Part shown: one piece after another, positions 48,418 through 58,200 of the stretch | Layout of the letters: the number at the start of each line of letters is the position of its first letter | Position numbering within the stretch: position 1 is the stretch's first letter | From: Clostridium sp. CAG:440 | GTDB taxonomy: Bacteria > Bacillota > Clostridia > TANB77 > CAG-508 | Length of the DNA stretch: 60,398 bases | Reading direction: 5' to 3' | Assembly: GCA_000437215.1 (NCBI GenBank) | Contig: FR898635.1 | Span: 1-60,398, forward strand | The notes under the pieces: generated by a model | Seen by the model: the letters and a program-made list of their open reading frames with translations, nothing else | Database searches by the model: none | Told to the model about the DNA's origin: nothing | Made by a program: the position numbers and the translations under genes

Positions 48418-49354
48418 ATGAAAAATATAGCAAGATATAAACATTTAAACAATTATTTAAAAGAAAAATTTGGTACGCGTACTTTAAAAATATGCATTGA
48501 TGGTGGATTTACATGCCCTAACAGAGACCGGAAAAATCTCTACAGGTGGATGTATTTTTTGTAGTGAAAAAGGTTCTGGCGAACTAATTTCTTGTGCAAA
48601 TGGTACAAGCCAAATCGATAAAATACATAACCAAGTTGTTAATTATTTTAATAGTTATAAAAGCCTTCGCGCAGATAAATTTATAGCATATTTTCAAAAT
48701 TTTACAAATACCTATGATTCAATAAAAAATTTAAAAGCCAAGTATGATGCAGCTTTAATTAATCCCAAAATAGTTGGACTTGAAGTTGCAACAAGACCAG
48801 ATTGTATAAACGAAGATATTGTTAAATTATTAAGTAGTTATAAAGATAAATATTATGTTTGTGTTGAACTTGGTCTTCAAACTTCTAATGATGATATTGG
48901 AAATTTTATTAACAGAGGTTATTTATCTTCTAGTTTTACTTACGCAACAAAACTTCTTAATAAATATGGCATTGATATTGTTGTCCATCTTATGATTGGT
49001 CTTCCTTTAGAAACTTTTAATGATGTAAAAAATAGTGTTGATTTTATTAACCATCATAATGTTCAAGGAATAAAAATTCACTCTACTTATGTTGTTAAAA
49101 ATACTGGTTTGGCTAATTTGTATTATTCAGGAGAATATGTTCCAATTTCTTTTGACTATTATATGGATTGCTTGGTTTATGTTTTAACTCATATTAATCC
49201 AAATGTAGTTATTCATAGGATTGTTGCAGATGCTCCTAAAGATTTGCTTGTTGCCCCTTCTTGGAATTTGCATAAAAAGTGGGTTCTTAATGGTTTGGAT
49301 AAAATTATGAGGGAACAGAATTTATTTCAAGGTATGTATTATGATTTAAAATAG
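48418..49354 (+). CDS. TIGR01212-type radical SAM protein (YhcC/YtqA) (+1 frameshift at CGGA)
   Basis: Read with one +1 shift this gives 311 residues. The family N-terminus RYKHLNNYLKEKFG is followed by DGGFTCPNRD, then after the skip GKISTGGCIFCSEKGSGEL, which gives the Fe-S/SAM cysteines (CPNRDG and GGCIFC). Further on are GLEVATRPDC, VCVELGLQTS and VVHLMIGLPLET, all characteristic. The function of the family is unproven; a role in RNA modification has been proposed. CGG at 48529-48531 follows GAC; without the shift the product is a 48-residue fragment lacking the radical-SAM cysteines. The second frame has no ribosome site and would lack the first Fe-S cysteine region. Confidence 0.9.
48529..48532 (+). 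other. CGGA +1 recoding site in radical SAM gene
   Basis: Codon 38, GAC CGG AAA. Skip C, GGA AAA ATC gives CPNRD-G-K, the family motif; the zero frame stops 12 codons on. Same six bases (GACCGG) as the M15 peptidase site. Confidence 0.8.
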
Positions 49355-49443
49355 TCTATTTGCTGTTTTAAATCTTTTTTTGTGGTTTTATTAATCCATA
49401 AGTTATGATTTTAAATTATTATTTTGTGTTTTAGCAAATCTTT

Positions 49444-49899
49444 TTATAATTCAAATTTATATAATTTTTCTCCATTGTTTAATGTTTTTATAAATTTGGC
49501 ACCGAATTTTTCATAATAATTGTTTAATTTTGTTTTTAAAAATATTTCTTTGCAATTTCTTTTCCTGCTTTCTTGTAAAATTGCATCATTTAGTATTTTT
49601 GAGTATCCTTTTTTTCTATATTCTTTTTTTACATACATTGTTGAATACCATGGTGTTAGATTGGGACATTCTTTACTGTCATTGGGGAATATTGATATAA
49701 ATCCTATTAGGCTATTTTCTTTTAGCAATATTAATTTGCAAAAATTGCTGCTATTTAAATTTTTTTCTATCTTTTTTATTTTTTCATTTATTCTTCTATT
49801 TTTGTTGTTTTCTTTGTCGTCTGCCCATTCTTCATATTCTAGTGTTGCTACTTCTTCTATATATTCTTTTTTGTTTTTTAGATTATATACTTTTATCAT
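49444..49899 (-). CDS. GNAT-family N-acetyltransferase
   Basis: A 151-residue acetyl-CoA-dependent transferase. The CoA-binding motif A reads MYVKKEYRKKGYSKILNDAIL (near residue 80-100; R-K-K-G-Y), preceded by the SLIGFISIFPND strand and followed by EIFLKT and YYEKFGAKFI. The substrate cannot be predicted. The start at 49899 is chosen because AAAGGAAAC precedes it; the longer frame to 49935 has no ribosome site. The gene stands alone. Confidence 0.87.
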   Translation of the reverse strand: MIKVYNLKNKKEYIEEVATLEYEEWADDKENNKNRRINEKIKKIEKNLNSSNFCKLILLKENSLIGFISIFPNDSKECPNLTPWYSTMYVKKEYRKKGYSKILNDAILQESRKRNCKEIFLKTKLNNYYEKFGAKFIKTLNNGEKLYKFEL

Positions 49900-50196
49900 A
49901 TTGTTTCCTTTGCTATTTTTATTTCTTTTCCACAATTATATCACTTATTGTGGATTGTTTAAATGTTTTTTGCTGTTTTTCTTGTTTTTGCTTGGCGGAG
50001 ATTATGGGAATGGGCTTGGGGTTATGAGGATTTGATTGTGATTTTTGAGGGATTTTGTTAACTTGAGTTTTTATTAGTTTAAATAGGGTTAGAGCAAATT
50101 GGCAAGATTATGAAACAGGTTAAATTGGGTTGTTTTTTGCAACAATTGTCACCAATTTGTCCCCAATAATTTTTAATAAAAATGGAGGTTTTAACA
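49900..50196. other. intergenic region, 297 bp
   Basis: No gene seen. The plus strand is unusually G/T-rich (ggagattatgggaatgggct and neighbours), unlike flanking DNA, and might be eroded coding sequence or a junction of the accessory block. No clear repeat or attachment site was found. Confidence 0.4.
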
Positions 50197-50490
50197 ATGA
50201 ATAATTTTAGAAAAGTTAATAATGATATTTTAAAGGAATGGTTAATGTTTAGAGAGGATGATTTAGCATCACTAAAATGTGATGAAGATAGAAAGCATTT
50301 TGTTTATTTTGATGAGATTAGTGCAAACATTTTAAGGAATGTTCCTAAGGAGAATAAAAAGTATGTACAAAAACAATTAAGTAAATTGGATGAGAATTTT
50401 ATGGATTATATTTTTTATTGGAATGAGAAGTATTATAGAAATGGTTTTGTTGATGGAGTGCAGTTGATTGGTGGATGCTTTGGTGAATAA
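50197..50490 (+). CDS. small acidic hypothetical protein
   Basis: A 97-residue soluble protein, largely helical and acidic (LKEWLMFREDDLASLKCDED, VPKENKKYVQKQLSKLDENF, YYRNGFVDGVQLIGGCFGE). GGAGG lies 8 bases before ATG 50197. The ending resembles small helical proteins common in mobile elements and clostridial genomes, but I do not recognise a family. It lies at the border of the accessory block, alone on the plus strand, with nearly 300 bases of non-coding DNA upstream. Confidence 0.7.
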   Translation: MNNFRKVNNDILKEWLMFREDDLASLKCDEDRKHFVYFDEISANILRNVPKENKKYVQKQLSKLDENFMDYIFYWNEKYYRNGFVDGVQLIGGCFGE

Positions 50491-50496
50491 TATTAT

Positions 50497-50522
50497 AAAA
50501 GGCGAGAAAGTTCTCGCCTTTT
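50497..50522. terminator. bidirectional terminator
   Basis: AAAAGGCGAGAA (50497-50508) pairs perfectly with TTCTCGCCTTTT (50511-50522), between the convergent small gene and the helicase gene. Confidence 0.88.
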
Positions 50523-53277
50523 ATATTGGATTTATTTTATTTTTAATAAGATTAACATCTTTATTATCTTCAATATGTTTTATAGTAGATATGACTTTAT
50601 TTTGACATTCTGGAGACCAATAGATTTTTAATTTTTCCTTTGCTCTAGTTATTGAAGTATAAAAAATGCTATGCGTAATTAATTCATCAATTTCATTTGT
50701 TATTATAATTTTTACAGAATTATACTCTAAGCCTTGTGATTTATGAATAGAAACTGCATATGCAACTGAGAAAGGTACAATTGTTGCCAGATCATAATCA
50801 TTATCTTCATCAGCATTTCTATATTTATTAACATAGAATTTTACAATTGATTTATTATTTTCAGATTCTCCTACCAATTCTAAATCTAAAAATTGTATTT
50901 CTAATTCATTAATTACTTTATCTATTTCAACTGAGAACCAAAATCTAAACTCATCTTCTTCTATATCTACAATTTTGCCTTTTAAGTTATTATATATTAC
51001 TGGTGAAAATCTATTAGTATCTCCAAATATAATTGGGTCTCCCACTTTATAAGTACCTAAATCTAAAAATATTGACTTGTTTTTATTCTCATTTTGCAAA
51101 TAGTAATTTATGCTATTTATTCCATATAATCCATCATAATTTAGACAAAGTATAATTTCATCTTCATCCTGCTTTTTAAATATTTCTTCACTAATTTCTT
51201 CTGAAAATTCTTTCTTTACTAACATTTCATCCACTCTATCATCGCCATTTCTAACCAATTCCCATAAATCTAGCAATTCTTGTTTTGTACTTCTCCATGT
51301 AAAGTTTAATTCAAATACCGATGTTGGATTTACTAATTTTTTTGATAATGTAAACCAGTTTCCAAATGTAATAGATTCAATCTGGTAAATATCTCCAGCA
51401 AGCAATATAGCACTAAAATTTGCCTTTTCTAAAATTTGTCTCATATCCAAATTACTAATTGTACTACATTCATCAATAATTAAAATGTCACATTCAGTAT
51501 TATTGTTGGATTCACTAATAAATTTATGTACTGTCATAAAATCAGAATTTTGATTATTTACATTACTTTTTAGGTTTTCAACAGCAGAATTTGTATTAGC
51601 TAAGCATATTTTTCTTTCATTACTATAAAAGTATGTCAAATGTTTAATTAGAGTAGTTTTTCCTGTTCCAGCAGCCCCATATATTAGAGCAACTGTACTA
51701 TTTTCATACATATTTAATAATATATTTTCTTTTTCTGGGCAATTAATTAAGTAATTTCCTTGATTTATAAAACTTTGAAATGATGCTTTATAGCCTCTTA
51801 TTCCATGATTTGTCAAGGAGTTCAACTTATTAATTATATTAATAGTGTCATCTTCATATCCATGAATATATAAATTATTATTTTCTATTACCAAACACCT
51901 ATTAGGTTTATGTTTATAATAAATTTTATTATTATAAGAATTGACCAATGTAGGAATATCTCCAAATTTTCTAACCTCATCTATACTAGTATATAATTTA
52001 TTATTTTGCTCTGTATTCTTTTTTATATAACCTGCTAATAATTCATCATTTCTACCTTCTATAGGGACTATATCTATCAAATCATATATTGTTGGATTAT
52101 GATTTATTAATGACGATGCATATGGCATTTCCTCAAATGGAATGCACCCAAATTGCAAGTATAAATTCGATAGAATAGAACAACTATCTAATGCAAGTTG
52201 ATCCTTTATAATCCTATTATTGCAATTATATAATAAATATCTTAGTACAACATGTCCTTTACTATTATTTTTTATATAATATCTACAGTTATCAATTAAA
52301 TCCAATATTCCAGTTGTTGTTGAATTACTTTTTATTTTTTCTTTTATTTTTTCTTTTATTTTATCATAATATATATCATTTATTGTTGCTAAATCTAATA
52401 AACTATATTGTGCTTTTGTTAGTAAGCTCATAACTTCTGTATATTCTTTGTTGTTAGCTTTATATTTTTTATTAATTCCAAAAACCTTATAAAAATTATT
52501 TATTTCACATTCTCTTATAGCAACAGACCAGTTGTTTATTATATTTATTGCCATGTCTCTTCCAAGAATATTTACTTTTGCTTTAACAATAGACAACTTT
52601 ATTGAATAATTTGGCATAATATGCATTCTAGTAAATGCTATAATTTTATCATACTTATTAACCTTATCTTTAGCTGGTGATAAAGTAACTTCATAATATA
52701 TTTTTCCATTAACAAAAAAAGTTTTTAATTTTTGCACATAATATTTATCCCCATTGAATTGATCAGATGTATTAATTGGAACCTGTTTTATTACATTAGC
52801 AACCTTTTTATAATAATCACTAAAAGTACTATCTAAATCAAGTGGAAAATCAGTTATATTATTTAGAATATCTATGCTATAAAATATCTTCATATAATCC
52901 TTCAATAATATTAGATATTTATAATATTTAAGCATAAGCCTTTCTGCAGAATCGTTGTTTTCTATATAGTGTGACCTTGATATCTGCAGATAATAATGGA
53001 ATCTTTCAATAAATTTTATTTTTCCCATACTTTTTATATAATCTAATGCAATTCTAACGGTTCCATTATCGTAATTAATTGTTTCTGTTTTGCCTGTTAA
53101 ATATATCTTAACAGCAATATATTCTACAAAGGTTCTTAATGCATTTAATAAGTTTTGAGATAAGAATCCGCGGTCATCATCAGAAAATTTTTTTATATTT
53201 CGTTCAATATTTGAATTAGATTCCATTATTCTTTTATCTATACTATTAAAATCATATTTTTCTTCAATTTTTATCAT
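50521..53277 (-). CDS. superfamily 1 DNA helicase with a large uncharacterised N-terminal region
   Basis: A 918-residue protein. The C-terminal half is a UvrD/RecD-type helicase: Walker A GAAGTGKTTLIK (near 547), IIDECS (Walker B), AGDIYQIESI, FTWRSTKQEL, VAYAVSIHKSQGLEYNSVKI and the motif VI YTSITRAKEKL. The first 500 residues are helical, match nothing I recognise, and may be a sensor or nuclease-like part. The start at 53277 with AAAGGA upstream is preferred over 53373, which would overlap the fic gene. It is the last gene of the restriction-modification/GIY-YIG/Fic block, so a role in phage defence or element maintenance is inferred from position only. Confidence 0.82.
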   Translation of the reverse strand: MIKIEEKYDFNSIDKRIMESNSNIERNIKKFSDDDRGFLSQNLLNALRTFVEYIAVKIYLTGKTETINYDNGTVRIALDYIKSMGKIKFIERFHYYLQISRSHYIENNDSAERLMLKYYKYLILLKDYMKIFYSIDILNNITDFPLDLDSTFSDYYKKVANVIKQVPINTSDQFNGDKYYVQKLKTFFVNGKIYYEVTLSPAKDKVNKYDKIIAFTRMHIMPNYSIKLSIVKAKVNILGRDMAINIINNWSVAIRECEINNFYKVFGINKKYKANNKEYTEVMSLLTKAQYSLLDLATINDIYYDKIKEKIKEKIKSNSTTTGILDLIDNCRYYIKNNSKGHVVLRYLLYNCNNRIIKDQLALDSCSILSNLYLQFGCIPFEEMPYASSLINHNPTIYDLIDIVPIEGRNDELLAGYIKKNTEQNNKLYTSIDEVRKFGDIPTLVNSYNNKIYYKHKPNRCLVIENNNLYIHGYEDDTINIINKLNSLTNHGIRGYKASFQSFINQGNYLINCPEKENILLNMYENSTVALIYGAAGTGKTTLIKHLTYFYSNERKICLANTNSAVENLKSNVNNQNSDFMTVHKFISESNNNTECDILIIDECSTISNLDMRQILEKANFSAILLAGDIYQIESITFGNWFTLSKKLVNPTSVFELNFTWRSTKQELLDLWELVRNGDDRVDEMLVKKEFSEEISEEIFKKQDEDEIILCLNYDGLYGINSINYYLQNENKNKSIFLDLGTYKVGDPIIFGDTNRFSPVIYNNLKGKIVDIEEDEFRFWFSVEIDKVINELEIQFLDLELVGESENNKSIVKFYVNKYRNADEDNDYDLATIVPFSVAYAVSIHKSQGLEYNSVKIIITNEIDELITHSIFYTSITRAKEKLKIYWSPECQNKVISTIKHIEDNKDVNLIKNKINPI

Positions 53278-53359
53278 ATTAATTAGTCCTTTCTCATATA
53301 ATGTAAAAAGCAAAATAATTCTGTAATATATAATTACTATTATTTTGCTTTTCTTTAGT

Positions 53360-54295
53360 TTATTTATTTCCAATATAATATTTAATCATTTCTGTGTATT
53401 GATCTTGTGCATTTAAACAAGTATCTATTAAATAACCTTTTTCTTTATTAGTTTGATATCGATTTAATCCCCTATAGTAGAATAATTTATCTTTATCTAA
53501 AATAATAAATGGTACTATATTATTTTTCAAGCATTCTTTAAAATCAATTATTCTACCAACTCTACCATTTCCATCTTGAAATGGATGTATCTTTTCAAAT
53601 TTAGAATGAAATTCTATTATTTCATTTATTGTTATTTTATTTAATTCCCCATACCATTCTAATAATTTTTTCATATCTTTTTCAACATTTTTCGGTTCCG
53701 TAGTTTTAAGTCCTCCTACTTCATTAGGTAATTTTTTATAATCTCCAACTATAAACCAATCTTTCCTACTATCTGACGTTCCCTCTTTTAATATTTTGTG
53801 AAATTCTTTTATCATTTTTTCTGTTAATTTTTTATCTGCTATTTCTAACATATAATCAACTAATTTAAAATGATTAGCAGTTTCTAACACATCATCTAAA
53901 TCTGTTACTGAGTCTTTTTCTGCTAATAATGTGTTAGTTTCATAAATATATCTAGTCTGATCTTCTGTAAGTTTACTTCCCTCAATATGATTAGTATTAT
54001 ATGCAAAAGTTATTTGAGTATTATGATATAAATTACCTTTTAGTTTCATTTTTTTTTGTTCTCTTAATACTTCTAAAATATTTATTCTTGATATATCAAA
54101 AGTATCTTCTTTTATCAATTCATCTACTGATACTTCAAACAAGTCAGCTAATTTCTTTAATGATTCTATATTAGGTTCTAAAGTTCCAGCTTCATATTTG
54201 GAAATAGTTGCTGCTTTTACTCCTAATGTTTCTGCAACTTCATTTTGAGTCATTTTTTTATTTTCTCTATATAATTTTATCTTTTCTCCTAACAT
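53360..54295 (-). CDS. Fic-domain protein with N-terminal XRE helix-turn-helix
   Basis: A 311-residue protein. Residues 1-60 form an XRE HTH (YRENKKMTQNEVAETLGV, then AATISKYEAGTLEPN). The Fic fold follows with the active-site loop HPFQDGNGRVGR (237-248), complete for AMP transfer. An inhibitory helix motif (S/T)xxxE(G/N) is visible as TNHIEG (101-106), ahead of the active site as in class II Fic proteins, so activity is probably self-restrained. The HTH likely represses its own promoter at the paired sites upstream (54337-54397). Its AMPylation target is unknown. Confidence 0.93.
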   Translation of the reverse strand: MLGEKIKLYRENKKMTQNEVAETLGVKAATISKYEAGTLEPNIESLKKLADLFEVSVDELIKEDTFDISRINILEVLREQKKMKLKGNLYHNTQITFAYNTNHIEGSKLTEDQTRYIYETNTLLAEKDSVTDLDDVLETANHFKLVDYMLEIADKKLTEKMIKEFHKILKEGTSDSRKDWFIVGDYKKLPNEVGGLKTTEPKNVEKDMKKLLEWYGELNKITINEIIEFHSKFEKIHPFQDGNGRVGRIIDFKECLKNNIVPFIILDKDKLFYYRGLNRYQTNKEKGYLIDTCLNAQDQYTEMIKYYIGNK

Positions 54296-54326
54296 AATAA
54301 AAACTCTCCTTTTTGATTATAATAAT

Positions 54327-54355
54327 ATTATATCATATTATTTCCGAAAAAGAAA
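54327..54355 (-). promoter_or_regulatory. fic promoter overlapping an operator
   Basis: Minus-strand TTTCTT (54355-54350), 17 bases, TATAAT (54332-54327), then GGAGAG and the fic ATG. The first operator-like site lies on the -35 and spacer. Confidence 0.6.
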
Positions 54356-54397
54356 GCTTTTATTTATGTTTTGTGTAATTATTTCCAAAAAGGAATT
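54337..54397. repeat. two operator-like sites upstream of fic
   Basis: TTATTTCCgAAAAAGaAA (54337-54355 region) and TTATTTCCaAAAAGGAA (54379-54397 region) share the partly palindromic core TTCC-N5-GGAA (degenerate in the first) and lie 42 bases apart, four helical turns, on one DNA face. Likely sites for the HTH of the Fic protein. Confidence 0.6.
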
Positions 54398-54404
54398 TGT
54401 TTTA

Positions 54405-55238
54405 TTATTCTTTATTCATATTTTCTTTTAAAGTTTTTCCATCTCTATTTTTCCATTGTGTTAATCCATTTGAATTTCTGCCTAATACCATAGCTGCTGC
54501 AGTAGATGGTGAAGAAAATATTATATCTTTTAGAAATACCCCTTGGTCTACTATTTTTTGATTTCTTAATTCATTCCATTTATTTCTTAAAGACTGACTA
54601 CTAGCTTTTTTAAACTCTTCACTACTTTGTGAACCTTTAAAAACTATAAATCCCTCTTCTGATTGAGCACCAGACGCTTTTAATCCAATAGAATTAATAT
54701 AATAAATTTCTTCTTCTTTAACTTCTTGTTGCGTTAGAATCTTATCAAAAATACGATATCCATATACTGAAGTTAACAATACTATTTTTTCATAAAATTT
54801 CACTGCTCTTATTTCATCTGCACCATCTAAAGAAGATTTTGTTGGTTCTGTATCATTATCAATAATAAATCTTTCAACTTCTTTTGCTTTTGTATATAGC
54901 ATATTTTCAATAAATTTTATATGTGCTTTATTTAAAGAATTATTTTGACTAACAAATACTAAACAATCATTCCAAAAATCTTTTGTTTTATTATGTTGTA
55001 ATAGTCTTTTATATATGTTTTCTGCCTCACCTATATATGCTCTATTTTCTCCTGTTTCTTCATCAACACCAAATAAAATATATACCCCTGTGTTTTCTAT
55101 ATTTTTAAGCTCTTTTGATTCGTTTAACCTATTTCTAGGAATCTTATAACTTACTCCTATCCATTCATCTAAATTGCACTGTACTATTCCAGTTGGCATT
55201 CCATTTCTTAATATCATTGTAATTACACTTGTTTCCAT
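54405..55238 (-). CDS. GIY-YIG nuclease-fold protein with DUF4357
   Basis: A 277-residue protein. GIY-YIG domain at about 49-135: TGVYILFG (GIY), AYIGEAENIYKRL (YIG and catalytic Arg78), and a later FIENMLY Glu. The C-terminus is DUF4357: SPSTAAAMVLGRNSNGLTQW, typical of restriction-modification associated proteins. AGCGAGGAAAA lies before the ATG. It begins 15 bases after the R-M gene and probably shares its transcript; it may be a companion nuclease of that system, a role inferred from position. Confidence 0.9.
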   Translation of the reverse strand: METSVITMILRNGMPTGIVQCNLDEWIGVSYKIPRNRLNESKELKNIENTGVYILFGVDEETGENRAYIGEAENIYKRLLQHNKTKDFWNDCLVFVSQNNSLNKAHIKFIENMLYTKAKEVERFIIDNDTEPTKSSLDGADEIRAVKFYEKIVLLTSVYGYRIFDKILTQQEVKEEEIYYINSIGLKASGAQSEEGFIVFKGSQSSEEFKKASSQSLRNKWNELRNQKIVDQGVFLKDIIFSSPSTAAAMVLGRNSNGLTQWKNRDGKTLKENMNKE

Positions 55239-55253
55239 ATATTTTCCTCGCTT

Positions 55254-58200
55254 TTAATTGCATATTGTTTTTATATTTTCTTCCATATCTTCATCAAGTT
55301 TCAAGATTTCTTTTTCGCATCTTGATATTTTATCATTTATTATCGAAATATCTTTTACAAATTTTTCTTGTTCATCATAATTAACAACAGGGATCTTAAC
55401 TTCCTTAATTTTATTTAGATGAAGATTAGGAACACCCATACCAATAACTTTATTTAAAAATTCATTTCTAATCGTTTCTGAATTTATCACTTCTAAAACA
55501 TATTCTGGCAAAATATTATTTTTAGTTCTTAATACTGCTAAACTAACGTAAACATCAAATGGAATATCTCTATCAACTATTGCTGCATATCCTATTGTAC
55601 CATTTTTAGCTATTAGAATATCATTTAATTTAGGCGAAATTCTTTTAGAAAGCTTCTCATGTAACTGATTTGATACATATTTTATATTATCCCAATCTAT
55701 TTTTTTATTTATTACATTTGTCGCTGATAAAAAAGGAATTCCATTTTTAGTATATTCAGGAGTATTATGTGTTCCGTCAGTAATTAATTCGCATATTTCA
55801 TCTAATGTATTATATGTCTTTGTATTAAATGTTGAATTTATCAATTTATTCTTTTCATTAAAATAATCTTTTATTTTTTCTTCTATATTTTTCTTTTGCT
55901 CTTGGATTTCATTAGCTCTTTTAGTAAATTTATCTTGTATGTTGGTAGGAGGTACAGGAATTAATATATTCTTTAAGTTTTCTTGATTTATCCCTCCTAT
56001 TCCAGCACCATTTACGTTTGCTTTTAATATTTCTTGTCCTTTCTTTGATCCAAGTATATAAAATAAATAGTCCTGAGAAACATTTTGATTAGTTCTTATA
56101 ATATAAACATGTTCATTTGCTAACATTTCCTCATTAATTTTATTTGGTATTTTACAAATCTTCCCTGACAAAGCACCATCCTTACATATTAGTATATCTC
56201 CACCATTAATTTTACCTGTATTTGCTTTGTCATAAAAATCCTTTGGTACATATTTTTTATTTTTTAAATCAAGTTTTTGATTTAATCCAATATGTTCCCC
56301 ACCAATAGATATAATCCCTGTTTTATATTTTGACACTCCGCCTCTTGGTCTATCTCCAACTTCTATTGTATCTAATAAATTTCCTAGTTTCATATTTGAA
56401 TAGTTACTGTTAAATTTTATTTTTTTTTTGTTTATTAAAGAAATGCTTTTATCAAAAATAACTTTTGTAAAATCCAATAAATCAGTGGTTTTTACTATTT
56501 TTATATTTTTACTAATTTCTTCTTTAATATCAATTTGCTTATTTAATAATGCATTTTTTACATAATAATTTGCTTTTAAACTATTATCATCACAATTATC
56601 ATCGTATAAACTTGTTACATGATTACCTTTTTCGTCTCTATATATCTTTATTCCTTCTGATCCTCTTCTATTGCTAAACTCATATCCTAGAAAATCTTTC
56701 TCATCTTGTTTTTGTTTAGATTTTACTTTTATGATAGTAGTCATATCGTTGCACATCAAAATGTAATTAAATAATTTTTCTCTCTCAGTAGATATAATTG
56801 TATTTACAATAAGTTCATCAATATCAATTCTATCTAGACTTTTCTTTGATTTTAGTATAGTATTTATTACATGATTTTTATATTCTTTATAAAAATTATG
56901 TTTTAAAATATTTTTATTTGGAATTTTTCTGAATATTGATAAATAATCTGTAATATCAATATTTTCATAAACATCCTCTAAATACTTGCTAACAATACTT
57001 GTTATTCCGTTAATAGTAAAATCTTGTGGATTATCAATAAAATTATTTAATGCATATTCTATATTTTTGTGAAAAATATCTTCCCTTCGTTCTAAAAATA
57101 AAGTCACTGTATTAGTTCCTGTAGCCATAAATGTATTTGAACCAAATTCAGTAATAGCTGCTACTCTAAAATACTTAAATAGTAATTCTCTAGTTGGAAT
57201 ATATATTCCAGAATTTGTCAGAATTGAAATAGGCAATATAATTCCAGCAATTCCTCCTGTTTTTAATAATTGTTTTGTTCTTTCTATAAATAAACATTCT
57301 ATTTCAGAACTATCATCTGTTAAATATTTATATAGTTCAAAACTATCTTTTCCATTCTCTAGAGTATTTTTGAATGAAGATACCGAATAAGGTGGATTAG
57401 CTATTACAATATCAAATTGTTTATTATCTTGGTGGTTTTCTTTACTATATTCTTTAAGTATTCCCTTATAATCTTTTGATTTTTCAAAATTATCTAATCC
57501 ATTTGCCCTTATAATATTAGCATCACCATCTCCATTTAAAAATGAACTTACTTTTGTTGTTTTTACTAATCTATAATCTGCTTCTATTCCATATACACAA
57601 TCATTAGCCCACTTAAACTCTCCTTGTTTCCATAGGTTAATATTATCTTTTGCTTCTCTTCTAATGTTAGTTGAATCATACTTTGAAATAACTTTTTGTA
57701 ACTCGTCCATATATTCTGTTAGGAAATGTCCACTGCCAGAAGCATAATCAATAGCAATCGGTAAAATATTATTTTCATCATTATTAATTTTTTTGTCTAT
57801 TATTTCTTTTATAGGAATTGATGAAATAATAAATTTTGCAATGGGTACAGGTGTAAAAAACTGACCAGCTTCCTGTTTTATACTTGTATTCAATAATAGT
57901 TCAAAAAAATCTCCAAGAAATTGTTGTTTATGTGAATATCTAAATTGATATGGTTGCAATAATTCTACAATTTCTTTAACTACAATTCCATTCATTTTAA
58001 AAGACTGTTCATTATATACTTCTTTAAATGCAAATTCTGGATTTTTTTGTAGTCTCAATTTTTGAAACATCTCTTCAATTTGATTTTTAGTGTTTTCCTC
58101 ATGAATATTTGCTAATTTATTTTTTAAATCCTCTTCTGAATAATCTGTAACTTCTATTTCAAGAAATTTTTTCATTCCTCGTTTATATAAATTATTAAGC

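Noticed and set aside
991..49354. Calling the six split genes pseudogenes or sequencing errors
   Set aside because: All six breaks are a C before an in-frame GGA, the rest of each gene is intact, and no other indel type occurs. Random errors or decay would vary in base, direction and phase. Error remains formally possible and needs raw reads.
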